IMG/VR virus record: IMGVR_UViG_3300046010_013809
Span: 1 to 21,686 of that record
Origin: a virus
Strand: one strand, 5' to 3'
Length of the DNA: 21,686 nt
Below, piece by piece: positions 1 through 8,045 of this stretch (position 1 is its first letter; the number at the start of each line of letters is the position of its first letter). The notes beneath the pieces were generated by a model. That model did not search any database, was not told the origin of the DNA, and worked only from the letters and a program-made list of their open reading frames with translations. Both the position numbers and the translations under genes were made by a program.

Positions 1-191
1 GAATAAAACCCACTAAAATTAGACCAGAGTCATTAGTTGAATATATTCCGGGAATCAGAACAAGTAATGATGGTTTAACTGGAACATCGGTCAATACAAC
101 AGTTATAGGACAAAATTTAGATGCAGGTGCAGCTGGAGCTGGAAATTATTATGTTCCTGTGAATTTTAAACATCCAAGGAGATATGGATAA
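1..191 (+). CDS. C-terminal end of a probable virion protein (5' end outside window)
   Basis: An open frame enters from the left edge and ends at TAA 189-191. The visible 62 residues run from IKPTKIRPESLVEYIPGI through a Gly/Ala-rich stretch (LDAGAAGAGNYY) to a basic end (KHPRRYG). No catalytic motif is visible. The low-complexity, Gly/Asn/Thr-rich character resembles the ends of phage tail or baseplate proteins, but I do not recognise a family. An AAGGAG site for the next gene (176-181) lies inside its last codons, so the two genes are probably translated together. The virion assignment is inference from composition and phage context only. Confidence 0.6.
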   Translation, partial: IKPTKIRPESLVEYIPGIRTSNDGLTGTSVNTTVIGQNLDAGAAGAGNYYVPVNFKHPRRYG

Positions 192-664
192 TGGCTGAAT
201 ATGCACAAATTTCAGGTAATATCATTTCTAGATTTTTATCAATAAGTGATCAAACTTATCAGATGTGGGTTTCTACAAACAATCCAAAGGCATCTGTGTA
301 TAGACCTGTAGAAAATGATGTTTATCCAGAAATAAATGAAAATCAAGCAATAGATATAGATTACCTCATTCAACCGGATAAAGTTATAAGACTTTATATT
401 ATCAGAAACAAAACCGCAGATGAACTCCGTAAAGTGTGGACTGCGTATGAATTTTTATTGAGATTTACACAGGAAGAAAGAGCAATATTAAGAGCCGCTT
501 CTGCAAATGATGTATTGGTTGCAGATTTCAGTCAACTTCTTGGTGCTGCACAGGAGGTAATCTCCGATGATCCTGTTACAATACAGGCTATGGACTACTT
601 GGTTTACGCCGAATATATAACTAATGAGAGACGATCGGAAATAATGGATCTTCCAACAACTTAA
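191..664 (+). CDS. Hypothetical phage protein, possibly tail/baseplate-associated
   Basis: This is a 157-residue protein whose ATG shares its first base with the stop of the preceding gene. The start is supported by AAGGAG at 176-181, nine bases upstream. There is no signal peptide or membrane segment. The N-terminal half is Tyr/Asn-rich (LSISDQTYQMWVST). The C-terminal part is helical, with FTQEERAILRAAS near residues 92-104 and a terminal segment ending YITNERRSEIMDLPT. That kind of helical end occurs in many uncharacterised phage tail-region proteins, but I cannot assign a family. It is AT-rich, unlike the polymerase and UvsX genes that follow. A structural role is inferred only from its coupling to the upstream gene. 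Confidence 0.7.
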   Translation: MAEYAQISGNIISRFLSISDQTYQMWVSTNNPKASVYRPVENDVYPEINENQAIDIDYLIQPDKVIRLYIIRNKTADELRKVWTAYEFLLRFTQEERAILRAASANDVLVADFSQLLGAAQEVISDDPVTIQAMDYLVYAEYITNERRSEIMDLPTT

Positions 665-673
665 TTATTTTTT

Positions 674-681
674 GAGGTGAG
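674..681 (+). promoter_or_regulatory. Strong Shine-Dalgarno site for dUTPase
   Basis: GAGGTGAG lies two bases before the ATG at 684, with its AGGTG core about four bases away. It fills most of the short gap after the preceding gene. It fixes the dUTPase start and suggests high translation. Confidence 0.7.
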
Positions 682-683
682 AT

Positions 684-1178
684 ATGAATTATTTGAAATT
701 GTTTGATGATGTAGTGGACCCCACATACGGGACAAAAGGATCAGCTTGCTTTGATATAAGAGCATATCTGAAACGAGACAGATCAGCATCTGTCTTTTCT
801 TCCATGGGAGAAGAGGAAAGACAGGTTTATGGTGAAGAAATTACTCTTGATCCGTGGGACCGTTGTCTGATTCCAACGGGTCTTGTATTCGAGATCCCGA
901 AAAATTACTCCATGAGAGTTTATTCTAGATCAGGAAATGCGATCAAGAAAGGCTTGTGTTTAGCGAATTCGGTTGGTATAATAGATTCCGATTACAATCT
1001 TGAATTGATGATCGGGGTAATAAACGCAACCAACAGTTGGATCACCATAAAGAACGGTGATCGAATTGCTCAATGCGAATTGGTTCCGGCTCCTCAAGTT
1101 CAACTTGTAAAGACCAGAGAATTGGTGAATCAGCATGTGACAGACCGCAAAGGCGGTTTTGGCTCTACAGGAGTATAA
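684..1178 (+). CDS. dut: Deoxyuridine 5'-triphosphate nucleotidohydrolase (dUTPase)
   Basis: The enzyme hydrolyses dUTP to dUMP and pyrophosphate, keeping uracil out of phage DNA and supplying dTMP precursor. All five motifs of the trimeric dUTPase family are visible in 164 residues: motif 1 GSACFDIRAY (19-28), motif 2 SRSG (81-84), motif 3 GIIDSDY (98-104) with the catalytic-type Asp101, motif 4 GDRIAQ (125-130) and motif 5 RKGGFGSTG (155-163). It is slightly longer than the roughly 150-residue bacterial enzyme because of a charged insertion between motifs 1 and 2 (about residues 30-52). The stop lies just before the next ATG (1180), so the two nucleotide-metabolism genes are coupled. Confidence 0.96.
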   Translation: MNYLKLFDDVVDPTYGTKGSACFDIRAYLKRDRSASVFSSMGEEERQVYGEEITLDPWDRCLIPTGLVFEIPKNYSMRVYSRSGNAIKKGLCLANSVGIIDSDYNLELMIGVINATNSWITIKNGDRIAQCELVPAPQVQLVKTRELVNQHVTDRKGGFGSTGV

Positions 1179-1179
1179 T

Positions 1180-1521
1180 ATGAATAGAGATGAACTTTTG
1201 AGGCATCACACCGAACTGTGTGAGAAGGCTAAAGCTATCATGGTAAACAAGAACCATGACTATACCGGAAATCAAGGGAACAGTCCTTTTGCAAACTTTG
1301 AAAGATGCGAGGCTATGGGACTATGCTCAACTGAGGTCGGACTTTTGGTTCGTGTAACCGATAAGGTATCTCGTCTCAGCACCTTTGCAAATTGTGGGAA
1401 ACTAAAGGTGGAGAACGAAAGCTATGAAGATGCAATTCTTGACATCATCAATTATTGCATTCTGCTTTCCGGAATAGTGAAGACAAAAGAAAAGCGTAAG
1501 AGCCAGTTGAATCAGTCCTGA
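1180..1521 (+). CDS. DUF1599 / Nmad1-like nucleotide-metabolism protein
   Basis: This 113-residue soluble protein resembles the DUF1599 family (nucleotide modification associated domain 1), which recurs in phages near nucleotide-metabolism and DNA-modification genes. Visible family traits are KNHDY (24-28), PFANFE (36-41), a DK..RL core (61-66) and an acidic helix EDAILDIINY (83-92) that resembles the metal-binding helices of MazG-type all-alpha NTP pyrophosphohydrolases. I chose ATG 1180 because AGGAG (1169-1173) sits six bases ahead; an in-frame TTG at 1159 lies inside dUTPase and lacks such a site. The chemistry is not established. A role in the nucleotide pool fits its place between dUTPase and polymerase. 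Confidence 0.75.
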   Translation: MNRDELLRHHTELCEKAKAIMVNKNHDYTGNQGNSPFANFERCEAMGLCSTEVGLLVRVTDKVSRLSTFANCGKLKVENESYEDAILDIINYCILLSGIVKTKEKRKSQLNQS

Positions 1522-1534
1522 GTTGTGATATAAT
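1507..1534 (+). promoter_or_regulatory. Sigma70-type extended -10 promoter for DNA polymerase, predicted leaderless start
   Basis: TTGAAT (1507-1512) is followed by a 16-base spacer and TATAAT (1529-1534), with TG at 1526-1527 making a perfect extended -10 (TGaTATAAT). The usual start 7 bases downstream of the -10 falls on base 1541, the A of the polymerase ATG. No good Shine-Dalgarno site precedes that ATG; only GGA at 1535-1537, three bases away. The element overlaps the end of the preceding gene. The same arrangement precedes the helicase gene at 19440. Confidence 0.7.
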
Positions 1535-1540
1535 GGATGC

Positions 1541-4057
1541 ATGAATTTCTATACGCATGTAGCAACCCGCGGATCAAAGATCCTCTTTCGTGGCATTGAG
1601 AACGGCAGGAGAGTGAGCAGGATGGAACCTTTCCTTCCTGCTCTTTTCCTTCCATCAGACAAACCTACGGACTATCGCACCATCCATGGTGCATATGTCA
1701 AAGAGATCCACCCCGGGAACTTACAGGAAACCAGAGAGTTCATTCAGAGCTACGAAGGAGTCTCAAATTTCGAGATCTTCGGGGATATCGACCCGACATA
1801 TCAATACATCGCCAAGAATTACAAGGGCGAAATTGATTTTGATCCAACGCTTATTCGTGTTGGATTCATTGATATTGAAACCAAATGTGAACATGGGTTC
1901 CCAAATGTCGAACTTGCGAATGAGGAAATCATTGCGATCACCGTAAGAATCGGTGATGAGACTTATGTTTTCGGGGTCGGGAATTTCCACATCTTCCAAG
2001 AAAATCATGAATCTGTTAAATTCCAGAATGAAAAGGACATGCTTGAGCATTTCCTTCAGTTCTGGAAAGAAATTGATCTTGATGTCATCACTGGATGGAA
2101 TGTCAACTTTTTCGACATCCCTTATCTGGTGAACAGGTACACCGTCGTGTTCGGTGAGGAAACCGCTCGCGAACTTTCCCCATGGAAGAGCATCCGTGAC
2201 CGTAAAGTCGAAGTCATGGGCAAGATGAACACAGTGTATGACCTTGTTGGTCGTGTGATTCTTGATTATTTCGATCTGTATCGCAAATTCACTTTCGTTA
2301 CTCGCGAATCTTACAAGTTGGATCACATCGCTGAAGTCGAGCTTGGAGAAAAGAAAGTCTCATACGCAGAGTATGATACCATTCAAGATTTCTACACCAA
2401 GAACTTCCAGAAGTTCATGGAATATAACGCAAAGGATGTTCATCTAGTCGTGAGGCTCGAAGAAAAGCTCAAGCTGATCGAGCTTGCCATGACGATGGCG
2501 TATCTTGCCAAGACGAACATGAACGATGTATTCTCACAGGTAAGGCTGTGGGATGTCTTGACTTATAATGCTCTTCTAGAAAAGAACATAGTGATCCCCC
2601 AGAAGAAAGAGGGGGAGAAGAGTGCTCAGTTCACCGGGGCGTATGTGAAAGAGCCCCAAGTAGGCAAGCACAAATGGGTGGTGTCGTTCGACATCAATTC
2701 CCTATATCCAAGCAATATCATTCTCCTTAATCTTGGACCGGATACAATTACTGATGAGGGTGTCCGTGGTTCAATCAATCCAGATTTGCTGTTGGCAGGG
2801 ACGGATATCAAGGATCTCAAGGAACGAAAGTCTAGATTGGTCTGCACTGCTGCAAACGGTACGACTTATCGTAAAGACATAGAGGGATTTCTTCCTCAGT
2901 TGATGAAAAAGTTGTACAACGAGAGAAAAATCTACAAGCAGAGAATGCTTGAAGCCTCTGCAAAACTCAAGACCTGTACCGATGAGCAGGAGAAGAAGAG
3001 GCTTCGCACAGAGGTCTCTATCGCCAAGACGAAGCAACAGGCATTCAAGGTGACTTTGAATTCCTGCTTCGGTGCTCTTGGAAATGAGTATTTCAGACAC
3101 TATGACCTGCGTCTGGCAGAGGCTATCACGCTCACCGGACAGTTTGTCATTCGGTGGATCGAGAAGGCACTGAATGAATTCCTCAATAAAACCCTCAAGA
3201 CAGAGGGCATGGACTATGTACTCGCAAGCGATACAGACTCTGTGTACATTTGCCTTGATGAATTGGTGAAGAGGTCATTCCAGAAAGAACCCTCGAATAA
3301 AGAAGTTCTTGTGTTCTTGGATAAGGCGTGCAATAAGATCATTCAGCCATTCATTGACAAGAAGTTTGAGGAATTGACCGATACTCTAGGTGGGGTAGAA
3401 GATGTCCTTCAGATGAAGAGGGAATGCATCGCAGATACGGGTATCTGGACCGCCAAGAAGCGTTACATGCTGAATGTGGTCATGGGTGAGGATGGGGTCG
3501 TCCTAGAGACTCCAGAACAAAAGATCATGGGTATCGAGACTACCCGGTCTTCCACACCGAAGGTCGTCCGTGAGGCTCTTAAAGAGGCTATACGCATCAT
3601 CATGAACGGAGATGAGAAGACCCTTCAGAGATTTGTTTCTGACTTCCGGGAGAAGTTCAATAAACTTCCGGTCGAGGATATTTCATTCCCTCGCAGTTGC
3701 AACGGAATGCAAAAATATACAGATGTCGCCAAGATTTATGCCAAGGGAACACCGATCGCGGTCAAGGGATCTTTGCTCTATAATGAACAGATCAAGAAAG
3801 ACAAGAAGCTCGGCAGAAAATACCCGTTGATTCGTGAGGGAGAAAAAATCAAGTTTGTCTATCTCAAGACACCGAATCCTATCGGCAATCATGTGTTCTC
3901 ATTCCCTGTTAGCCTGCCCCCGGAACTTGATTTACACAGATTTGTAGATCGTAAGGCACAATTTGAAAAAAGCTTTTTGGAGCCCCTAAATACTATTGTG
4001 AATTGTATCGGCTGGTCTGCTGAGAAGAAGGCTAGCCTTGAAAGTTTCTTTGCATAA
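1541..4057 (+). CDS. 43: Family B DNA polymerase, T4 gp43-like
   Basis: This is the replicative phage polymerase with 3'-5' proofreading, 838 residues against 898 in T4 gp43. Exonuclease motifs: FIDIE (109-113; Asp111, Glu113), GWNVNFFD (185-192) and YNAKD (295-299). Polymerase motifs: A SFDINSLYPS (382-391; Asp384), B KVTLNSCFGALGN (503-515) and C SDTDSVY (563-569; Asp564, Asp566), followed by a KKRY motif (639-642). The last residues (KASLESFFA) resemble the clamp-binding tail of T4-type polymerases. The N-terminus aligns by eye with T4 gp43 from its first residues, supporting ATG 1541. UvsX starts 10 bases after the stop. An extended -10 promoter lies immediately upstream. Confidence 0.98.
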   Translation: MNFYTHVATRGSKILFRGIENGRRVSRMEPFLPALFLPSDKPTDYRTIHGAYVKEIHPGNLQETREFIQSYEGVSNFEIFGDIDPTYQYIAKNYKGEIDFDPTLIRVGFIDIETKCEHGFPNVELANEEIIAITVRIGDETYVFGVGNFHIFQENHESVKFQNEKDMLEHFLQFWKEIDLDVITGWNVNFFDIPYLVNRYTVVFGEETARELSPWKSIRDRKVEVMGKMNTVYDLVGRVILDYFDLYRKFTFVTRESYKLDHIAEVELGEKKVSYAEYDTIQDFYTKNFQKFMEYNAKDVHLVVRLEEKLKLIELAMTMAYLAKTNMNDVFSQVRLWDVLTYNALLEKNIVIPQKKEGEKSAQFTGAYVKEPQVGKHKWVVSFDINSLYPSNIILLNLGPDTITDEGVRGSINPDLLLAGTDIKDLKERKSRLVCTAANGTTYRKDIEGFLPQLMKKLYNERKIYKQRMLEASAKLKTCTDEQEKKRLRTEVSIAKTKQQAFKVTLNSCFGALGNEYFRHYDLRLAEAITLTGQFVIRWIEKALNEFLNKTLKTEGMDYVLASDTDSVYICLDELVKRSFQKEPSNKEVLVFLDKACNKIIQPFIDKKFEELTDTLGGVEDVLQMKRECIADTGIWTAKKRYMLNVVMGEDGVVLETPEQKIMGIETTRSSTPKVVREALKEAIRIIMNGDEKTLQRFVSDFREKFNKLPVEDISFPRSCNGMQKYTDVAKIYAKGTPIAVKGSLLYNEQIKKDKKLGRKYPLIREGEKIKFVYLKTPNPIGNHVFSFPVSLPPELDLHRFVDRKAQFEKSFLEPLNTIVNCIGWSAEKKASLESFFA

Positions 4058-4067
4058 TGGAGTCATC

Positions 4068-5087
4068 ATGGATTTTCTCAAACAAATTATTAAAAATTCG
4101 GGCAATGAAGATGCGGCTATCGTTGAAGCAGGTCTTGACGCAGATGTCGCCGGGTTTCTGAATACCGGTTCATTTGCATTCAATGCACTTGTTTCCGGTT
4201 CTCTTTACGGGGGCATTCCCGGCAACAAAATCACTGCATTAGCGGGGGAATCGAGTACAGGAAAGACTTGGTTCGCTCTCAGTCTGGTTGAGCAGTTTTT
4301 AAAAGACAATCCAAAGGGTGCTGTGATCTATTTCGACACAGAGCAAGCAGTCACTACCGAAATGTTCGAAAGTCGCAAGATCGACGGTAATCGAGTTGCC
4401 GTGTTCCCGGTTTCAACCATCGAAAAGTTCAAGCATCAATCCCTGAAGATTGTGGAACAGGTACTTGAACAAAAGGAAGAGGACCGCATTCCGATGATGT
4501 TTGTTCTCGATTCTCTAGGAATGTTGTCAACGGAGAAGGAGGTGACGGATGCAGGAGAGGGTAAGAATGTCAGGGACATGACCAGAGCCCAAGGCATTCG
4601 TTCGACATTTCGTGTCCTTTCCGTCAAGTTGGGAAAGGCAGGCATACCGCTTGTGGTTACGAACCACACCTACAGTGTCGTGGGTGCATATGTGCCCACC
4701 CGCGACATGTCCGGAGGAGAAGGGCTCAAATACTCCGCTTCCACTATTATTTACCTTTCCAAGAAAAAAGACAAGGACACAACGGGGGAAGTAGTCGGAA
4801 ACATCATTCACTGCAAAACCTACAAGAGCCGTTTCACCAAGGAAAATCGAGAAGTTGATGTTCAATTGAACTTTGAGACTGGACTGAATCCTTTCTATGG
4901 TCTTGTGGATATCGCACTAAAGCATGGTGTGTTCAAGAAGGTATCGACTCGTATAGAACTCCCTGATGGCACCACCGCGTTCGAGAAGAACATTAACGAG
5001 AATCCAGAAAAGTATTTTACCGCTGCTGTGATGGAAAAACTAGAAGAAGCTGTGGGTAAGGAGTTCAAATATGGCACAGAAAATTGA
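4068..5087 (+). CDS. uvsX: UvsX, RecA-like strand-exchange recombinase
   Basis: UvsX coats single-stranded DNA and drives recombination-dependent replication and repair in T4-like phages. The 339-residue protein has a RecA-type Walker A GESSTGKT (60-67) and Walker B MMFVLD (143-148), followed by the loop region GGEGLKYSAS typical of RecA/UvsX. It is shorter than T4 UvsX (about 390). ATG 4068 is preferred because GGAG (4059-4062) lies five bases ahead; an in-frame TTG at 4038 overlaps the polymerase and has no such site. The gene keeps the higher GC of the replication module until its last codons, where the AT-rich glycan block begins inside its 3' end. Confidence 0.95.
   Translation: MDFLKQIIKNSGNEDAAIVEAGLDADVAGFLNTGSFAFNALVSGSLYGGIPGNKITALAGESSTGKTWFALSLVEQFLKDNPKGAVIYFDTEQAVTTEMFESRKIDGNRVAVFPVSTIEKFKHQSLKIVEQVLEQKEEDRIPMMFVLDSLGMLSTEKEVTDAGEGKNVRDMTRAQGIRSTFRVLSVKLGKAGIPLVVTNHTYSVVGAYVPTRDMSGGEGLKYSASTIIYLSKKKDKDTTGEVVGNIIHCKTYKSRFTKENREVDVQLNFETGLNPFYGLVDIALKHGVFKKVSTRIELPDGTTAFEKNINENPEKYFTAAVMEKLEEAVGKEFKYGTEN
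5057..5063 (+). promoter_or_regulatory. Shine-Dalgarno site inside the end of uvsX
   Basis: TAAGGAG lies seven bases before ATG 5071, within the last ten codons of uvsX. It shows that the first glycan-block gene is read from the replication transcript by translational coupling, and supports ATG 5071 over the in-frame ATG at 5119. Confidence 0.6.
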
Positions 5088-5712
5088 TATCAGAAAAATT
5101 CAAACATTGTGGATAAGCATGGAAAAAAATAGCATAAATTCAAAATCCACAGAATCTCTTTTATCAGAAAATAAGTTTGAAAATATAAACTGGACAACAG
5201 GAATACGAATCACATCGGATGATGAAAAATGGTTAAATGAGATCAGATGGGGAGGTAAAAGATCACATTATTTTGGATGTGCTTTGGCCCATAAAAAAGC
5301 ATTGGTTGATAATTTAAATCCAAATCCATTAATTGTTTTGGAAGATGATGTGGACATGGAACAAAATTGTAATTTTATTCTAGAAATTCCTGATAACGCA
5401 GATGCAGTTTGGTTGGGAATTTCTCACGCCGGAAGACCTGTTTACGAAAAATTAAATGATGAAATAAGTCAGCTTCATCACATGTTATCCACACATGCAA
5501 TTTTATATCTCACTGAAAAATATAAAAAACATGTAATAGAACAAATTGATGATTGTCTTATGACAAAAGATATGCCGTTTGACATGGGGCTATATACTAA
5601 CCAAACAAATTTTAATGTTTATGTGATGAATAAACCGATTTTTTATCAATCCGACAAGAAAAATAGTGCAAACAAATGGGAAAATTTAACAAGGGTTCCT
5701 TTATATGGATGA
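5071..5712 (+). CDS. GT25-family glycosyltransferase (LPS-type), copy 1
   Basis: This 213-residue soluble protein resembles family GT25 (LPS beta-galactosyltransferase/LgtB type). It opens with a beta-strand IQTLWISMEKN (10-20), as GT25 proteins open with a strand containing a conserved N/S-L-x-R/K element. A central segment ALAHKKALVD (71-80) is followed by LIVLEDDV (87-94), the family's acidic nucleotide-sugar/metal site. The donor and acceptor cannot be read from sequence. It overlaps uvsX by 17 bases and the next gene by 8. It is the first gene of the AT-rich block. The second GT25 gene at 8728 is only distantly similar, so the pair is not a recent duplication. Confidence 0.8.
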   Translation: MAQKIDIRKIQTLWISMEKNSINSKSTESLLSENKFENINWTTGIRITSDDEKWLNEIRWGGKRSHYFGCALAHKKALVDNLNPNPLIVLEDDVDMEQNCNFILEIPDNADAVWLGISHAGRPVYEKLNDEISQLHHMLSTHAILYLTEKYKKHVIEQIDDCLMTKDMPFDMGLYTNQTNFNVYVMNKPIFYQSDKKNSANKWENLTRVPLYG

Positions 5713-6553
5713 ATTAACAATAATAGGTGCTCCTTTTTCGTTAAATCATGGCTCTTCTTGTTCAACGAGAAAACCTAAAAATTTTAGATGGTCAGGAAAT
5801 CCAGATTCTCCAATTTATATTTTGGCAGACAGGGCAATTCCTATGTCTTTGCATTCTTCTGTAGAAGACAAAATTTTGTATGGTTGGATCGTAGAATCAT
5901 TTCAAGTTGTGCCTGATGTTATACTGTTTATAAAAAATAACAAGGAAAAATTATTTGAAAAAATAAAAGGAATTTTTACCTGTAGTGACGAATTGACTCA
6001 AGAAGATTCTAGATTCATTAAAATAGCTCCAGGAAGCAATTTGCCTTGGGGTGATAGAGATGAATGCCAAATTTATAAGAAATCAAAAAATGTATCGATG
6101 TTATCGTCTTCTAAAAATTTTACAAAAGGCCACAGAATAAGATGGGGCATTGCTTCAAATTTAAAAGATAAAATTGATTTATATGGAGGCGTGGCAAATA
6201 GTAAAGTGATAGGAGTTGACAGGGGAACTCATCATAGACCAAAATTAGAAGCTTTACAAGAATACAGGTTTTCTATTACAATAGAAAACGATAATCATCC
6301 AGGATATTACACGGAAAAAATAACAGATTGTTTTGTTACAGGAACAATTCCCTTATATTGGGGAGATCCGAATATATCAAAAATATTTGATCCTAATGGG
6401 ATAATAACAATAAATGATCCCACCAAAATTGATTGGATACTTGATCTTGAAGAAAAGGATTATATGGATAGAACGGATGCAATCAAGAAAAACTTTGAAA
6501 TTGCCATGAACTTGAAAATGGCAGATGAAATGATTTACGAGTACATCAAATGA
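5705..6553 (+). CDS. GT10-like (fucosyltransferase-fold) glycosyltransferase, copy 1
   Basis: The 282-residue protein carries the C-terminal signature of GT10 (alpha-1,3/4-fucosyltransferases): YRFSITIEND (187-196), HPGYYTEKI (198-206) and GTIPLYWGDP (213-222), which form the GDP-sugar site. The N-terminal half (residues 1-180) is not obviously like classical fucosyltransferases. The transferred sugar may be fucose or another GDP-sugar; no fucose pathway genes are visible in the window. It starts inside the end of the preceding gene (ATG 5705) and shares an ATGA with the next. A second GT10 gene lies at 9981 with the same YYTEK core. Confidence 0.82.
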   Translation: MDELTIIGAPFSLNHGSSCSTRKPKNFRWSGNPDSPIYILADRAIPMSLHSSVEDKILYGWIVESFQVVPDVILFIKNNKEKLFEKIKGIFTCSDELTQEDSRFIKIAPGSNLPWGDRDECQIYKKSKNVSMLSSSKNFTKGHRIRWGIASNLKDKIDLYGGVANSKVIGVDRGTHHRPKLEALQEYRFSITIENDNHPGYYTEKITDCFVTGTIPLYWGDPNISKIFDPNGIITINDPTKIDWILDLEEKDYMDRTDAIKKNFEIAMNLKMADEMIYEYIK

Positions 6554-7212
6554 AATTTCTGACTCAATTAAATAGTGGTTGCATAGACATATGCAAGAAC
6601 ATGCTCAAGTCGGCAGAAAAAGTCGGACTAAATTTGGACGATTTTATCATTGCATGTCTGGACAAAAATGCGTATGAGAACATGAAATCATATAAAGGAG
6701 CATTTTTGCATGATGACATGGAATTGACAGAGTATCAAAATTGGACTTTTGATGCTCAAAGCAATTTCAGAAAAATTGTCAAAAATAAATGGAAATTGAT
6801 ATCTGAAATCTATTCACAACACAAGTCGCTCTGCTGGGTGGATACGGATATAGTATTTAAAGAAAATCCGATGCCGTACATCATCGATGATCATTGGATA
6901 TTGTTCCAATGTGACCTTCCTGGATCTATGATTTGCTCGGGATTCATGGTGTTCAATTCTCATGAAAAATGCAAAGAATTGATAAATGAATGTTCACAAA
7001 ATGTGGAAGAAGATGACCAGATATTGATAAACAATCTTTCTGCAAAATACAGAGAAAATATTTCCTTGTTGAATCAGGTGCGTTTTCCAAATGGACATGT
7101 TTACTACAAGGCGGGATACAAAGATAAAGCAGTGATTGTCCACAACAATCACATGGTGGGAATCGAAGAGAAGACAAACAGGTTTAAGCAAGAAGGGCTC
7201 TGGTTTGTATGA
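6550..7212 (+). CDS. GT77-like nucleotide-diphospho-sugar transferase
   Basis: This 220-residue GT-A-fold protein resembles the nucleotide-diphospho-sugar transferase domain (GT77 type). The N-terminus NSGCIDICKNMLKSAEK (8-24) is the typical first strand and helix. LCWVDTDIVF (94-103) holds the DxD motif (Asp98, Asp100) that binds metal and sugar nucleotide, followed by NPMPY as in the family's D-P element. A later EEDDQILIN segment is the usual downstream acidic motif. There is no transmembrane segment, unlike many eukaryotic members. It overlaps both neighbours by 4 bases (ATGA). The gene is less AT-rich than those before it. Confidence 0.78.
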   Translation: MKFLTQLNSGCIDICKNMLKSAEKVGLNLDDFIIACLDKNAYENMKSYKGAFLHDDMELTEYQNWTFDAQSNFRKIVKNKWKLISEIYSQHKSLCWVDTDIVFKENPMPYIIDDHWILFQCDLPGSMICSGFMVFNSHEKCKELINECSQNVEEDDQILINNLSAKYRENISLLNQVRFPNGHVYYKAGYKDKAVIVHNNHMVGIEEKTNRFKQEGLWFV

Positions 7213-8045
7213 TTCACACAAGAGATGATCTTAGACCCAATCCAATGTATCCGGTTTATCCCCCCTACCACAAGGGGGATTATCTAGAAGATTATTTCTA
7301 TAATAAGTTTGCGAAAGAGACCCCCGCAGTTTCAAGAGAGTATATTGCTATAAGTTGGACAACCCTATATTGCCACAACGATAGGTCAAGAATCCAAAAA
7401 TTTCTGGATGATCTTCCCAGAGACAAAAAATATTTTACCGTATCCCAGCACGACGATGCACCTTACGAGAGATTGCCACCAGATACCATATGCTTTTCTG
7501 CTGGGGGAAATGTAAAAGGAAACAATATCATCCCAATTCCTCTTGTATGCTCACCGATCGAAAGGGAATATCAGGAAGAAGAAAGACCCATTCTGGCTTC
7601 GTTTGTAGGCTCAATGACGCATCCGATTCGTGCCAAGATGTTCGAGGCATGCAGGAACGAGGAGGGCATCCTGATGCGAATAAAGGGCTGGACACCCAAA
7701 GTGGATGATGATGAATTTTCTTTTTTCTTTGATGTCACCACCCATAGCAAATTCTGTCTTTGTCCCAGAGGATATGGTCTAAACAGTTTTAGATTGTATG
7801 AAAGCATGCAACTTGGGGCTATTCCCGTGATCATCACAGATGATTTATATTTGCCATGGTCCGACGAACTGAATTGGTCTGACTTTTCCGTCCTGATTTC
7901 GGAAAATGATATTAAAAATATCGTTTCAATATTGAAAGAGCGAGAATCGGAAATGCCAATAATCAAAGACAAAATTCAACAAATTTACAAAAAGTATTTT
8001 ACAATGAATGGGTTTTATGATAGAATAGTTGAAAGATTAAAATGA
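7209..8045 (+). CDS. Exostosin-family (GT47-like) glycosyltransferase
   Basis: The 278-residue protein matches the exostosin (GT47) domain in its C-terminal half: HSKFCLCPRGYG (179-190), FRLYESMQLGAIPVIITDD (194-212), then a Trp-rich segment and SDFSVLISENDI. This is the family's nucleotide-sugar binding region. The eukaryotic members build heparan sulfate or plant wall xyloglucan; phage and bacterial homologues are of unknown specificity. The N-terminal half has no identifiable signal or membrane segment. Its core is the most GC-rich part of the glycan block (line 7621 counts 33 of 60 bases G/C), which suggests separate acquisition. It is coupled by ATGA overlaps on both sides. Confidence 0.82.
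   Translation: MIHTRDDLRPNPMYPVYPPYHKGDYLEDYFYNKFAKETPAVSREYIAISWTTLYCHNDRSRIQKFLDDLPRDKKYFTVSQHDDAPYERLPPDTICFSAGGNVKGNNIIPIPLVCSPIEREYQEEERPILASFVGSMTHPIRAKMFEACRNEEGILMRIKGWTPKVDDDEFSFFFDVTTHSKFCLCPRGYGLNSFRLYESMQLGAIPVIITDDLYLPWSDELNWSDFSVLISENDIKNIVSILKERESEMPIIKDKIQQIYKKYFTMNGFYDRIVERLK

Noticed and set aside
1159-1179. TTG start for the DUF1599-like gene.
   Set aside because: It lies within dUTPase without a Shine-Dalgarno site; ATG 1180 has AGGAG at ideal spacing.
1763-2326. Long minus-strand open frame of 187 codons within the polymerase.
   Set aside because: It mirrors a strongly conserved polymerase frame with intact exonuclease motifs, has no recognisable domain, and all other genes are on the + strand. 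Other minus-strand frames were dismissed for the same reasons.
4053-4058. CATAAT before uvsX as a third promoter of the polymerase/helicase type.
   Set aside because: No -35 at 16-17 bases and a different distance to the ATG; uvsX also has a normal GGAG site, so read-through from the polymerase is enough.
4038-4067. TTG start for uvsX.
   Set aside because: It overlaps the polymerase end, whereas ATG 4068 follows GGAG and begins the UvsX-like N-terminus.
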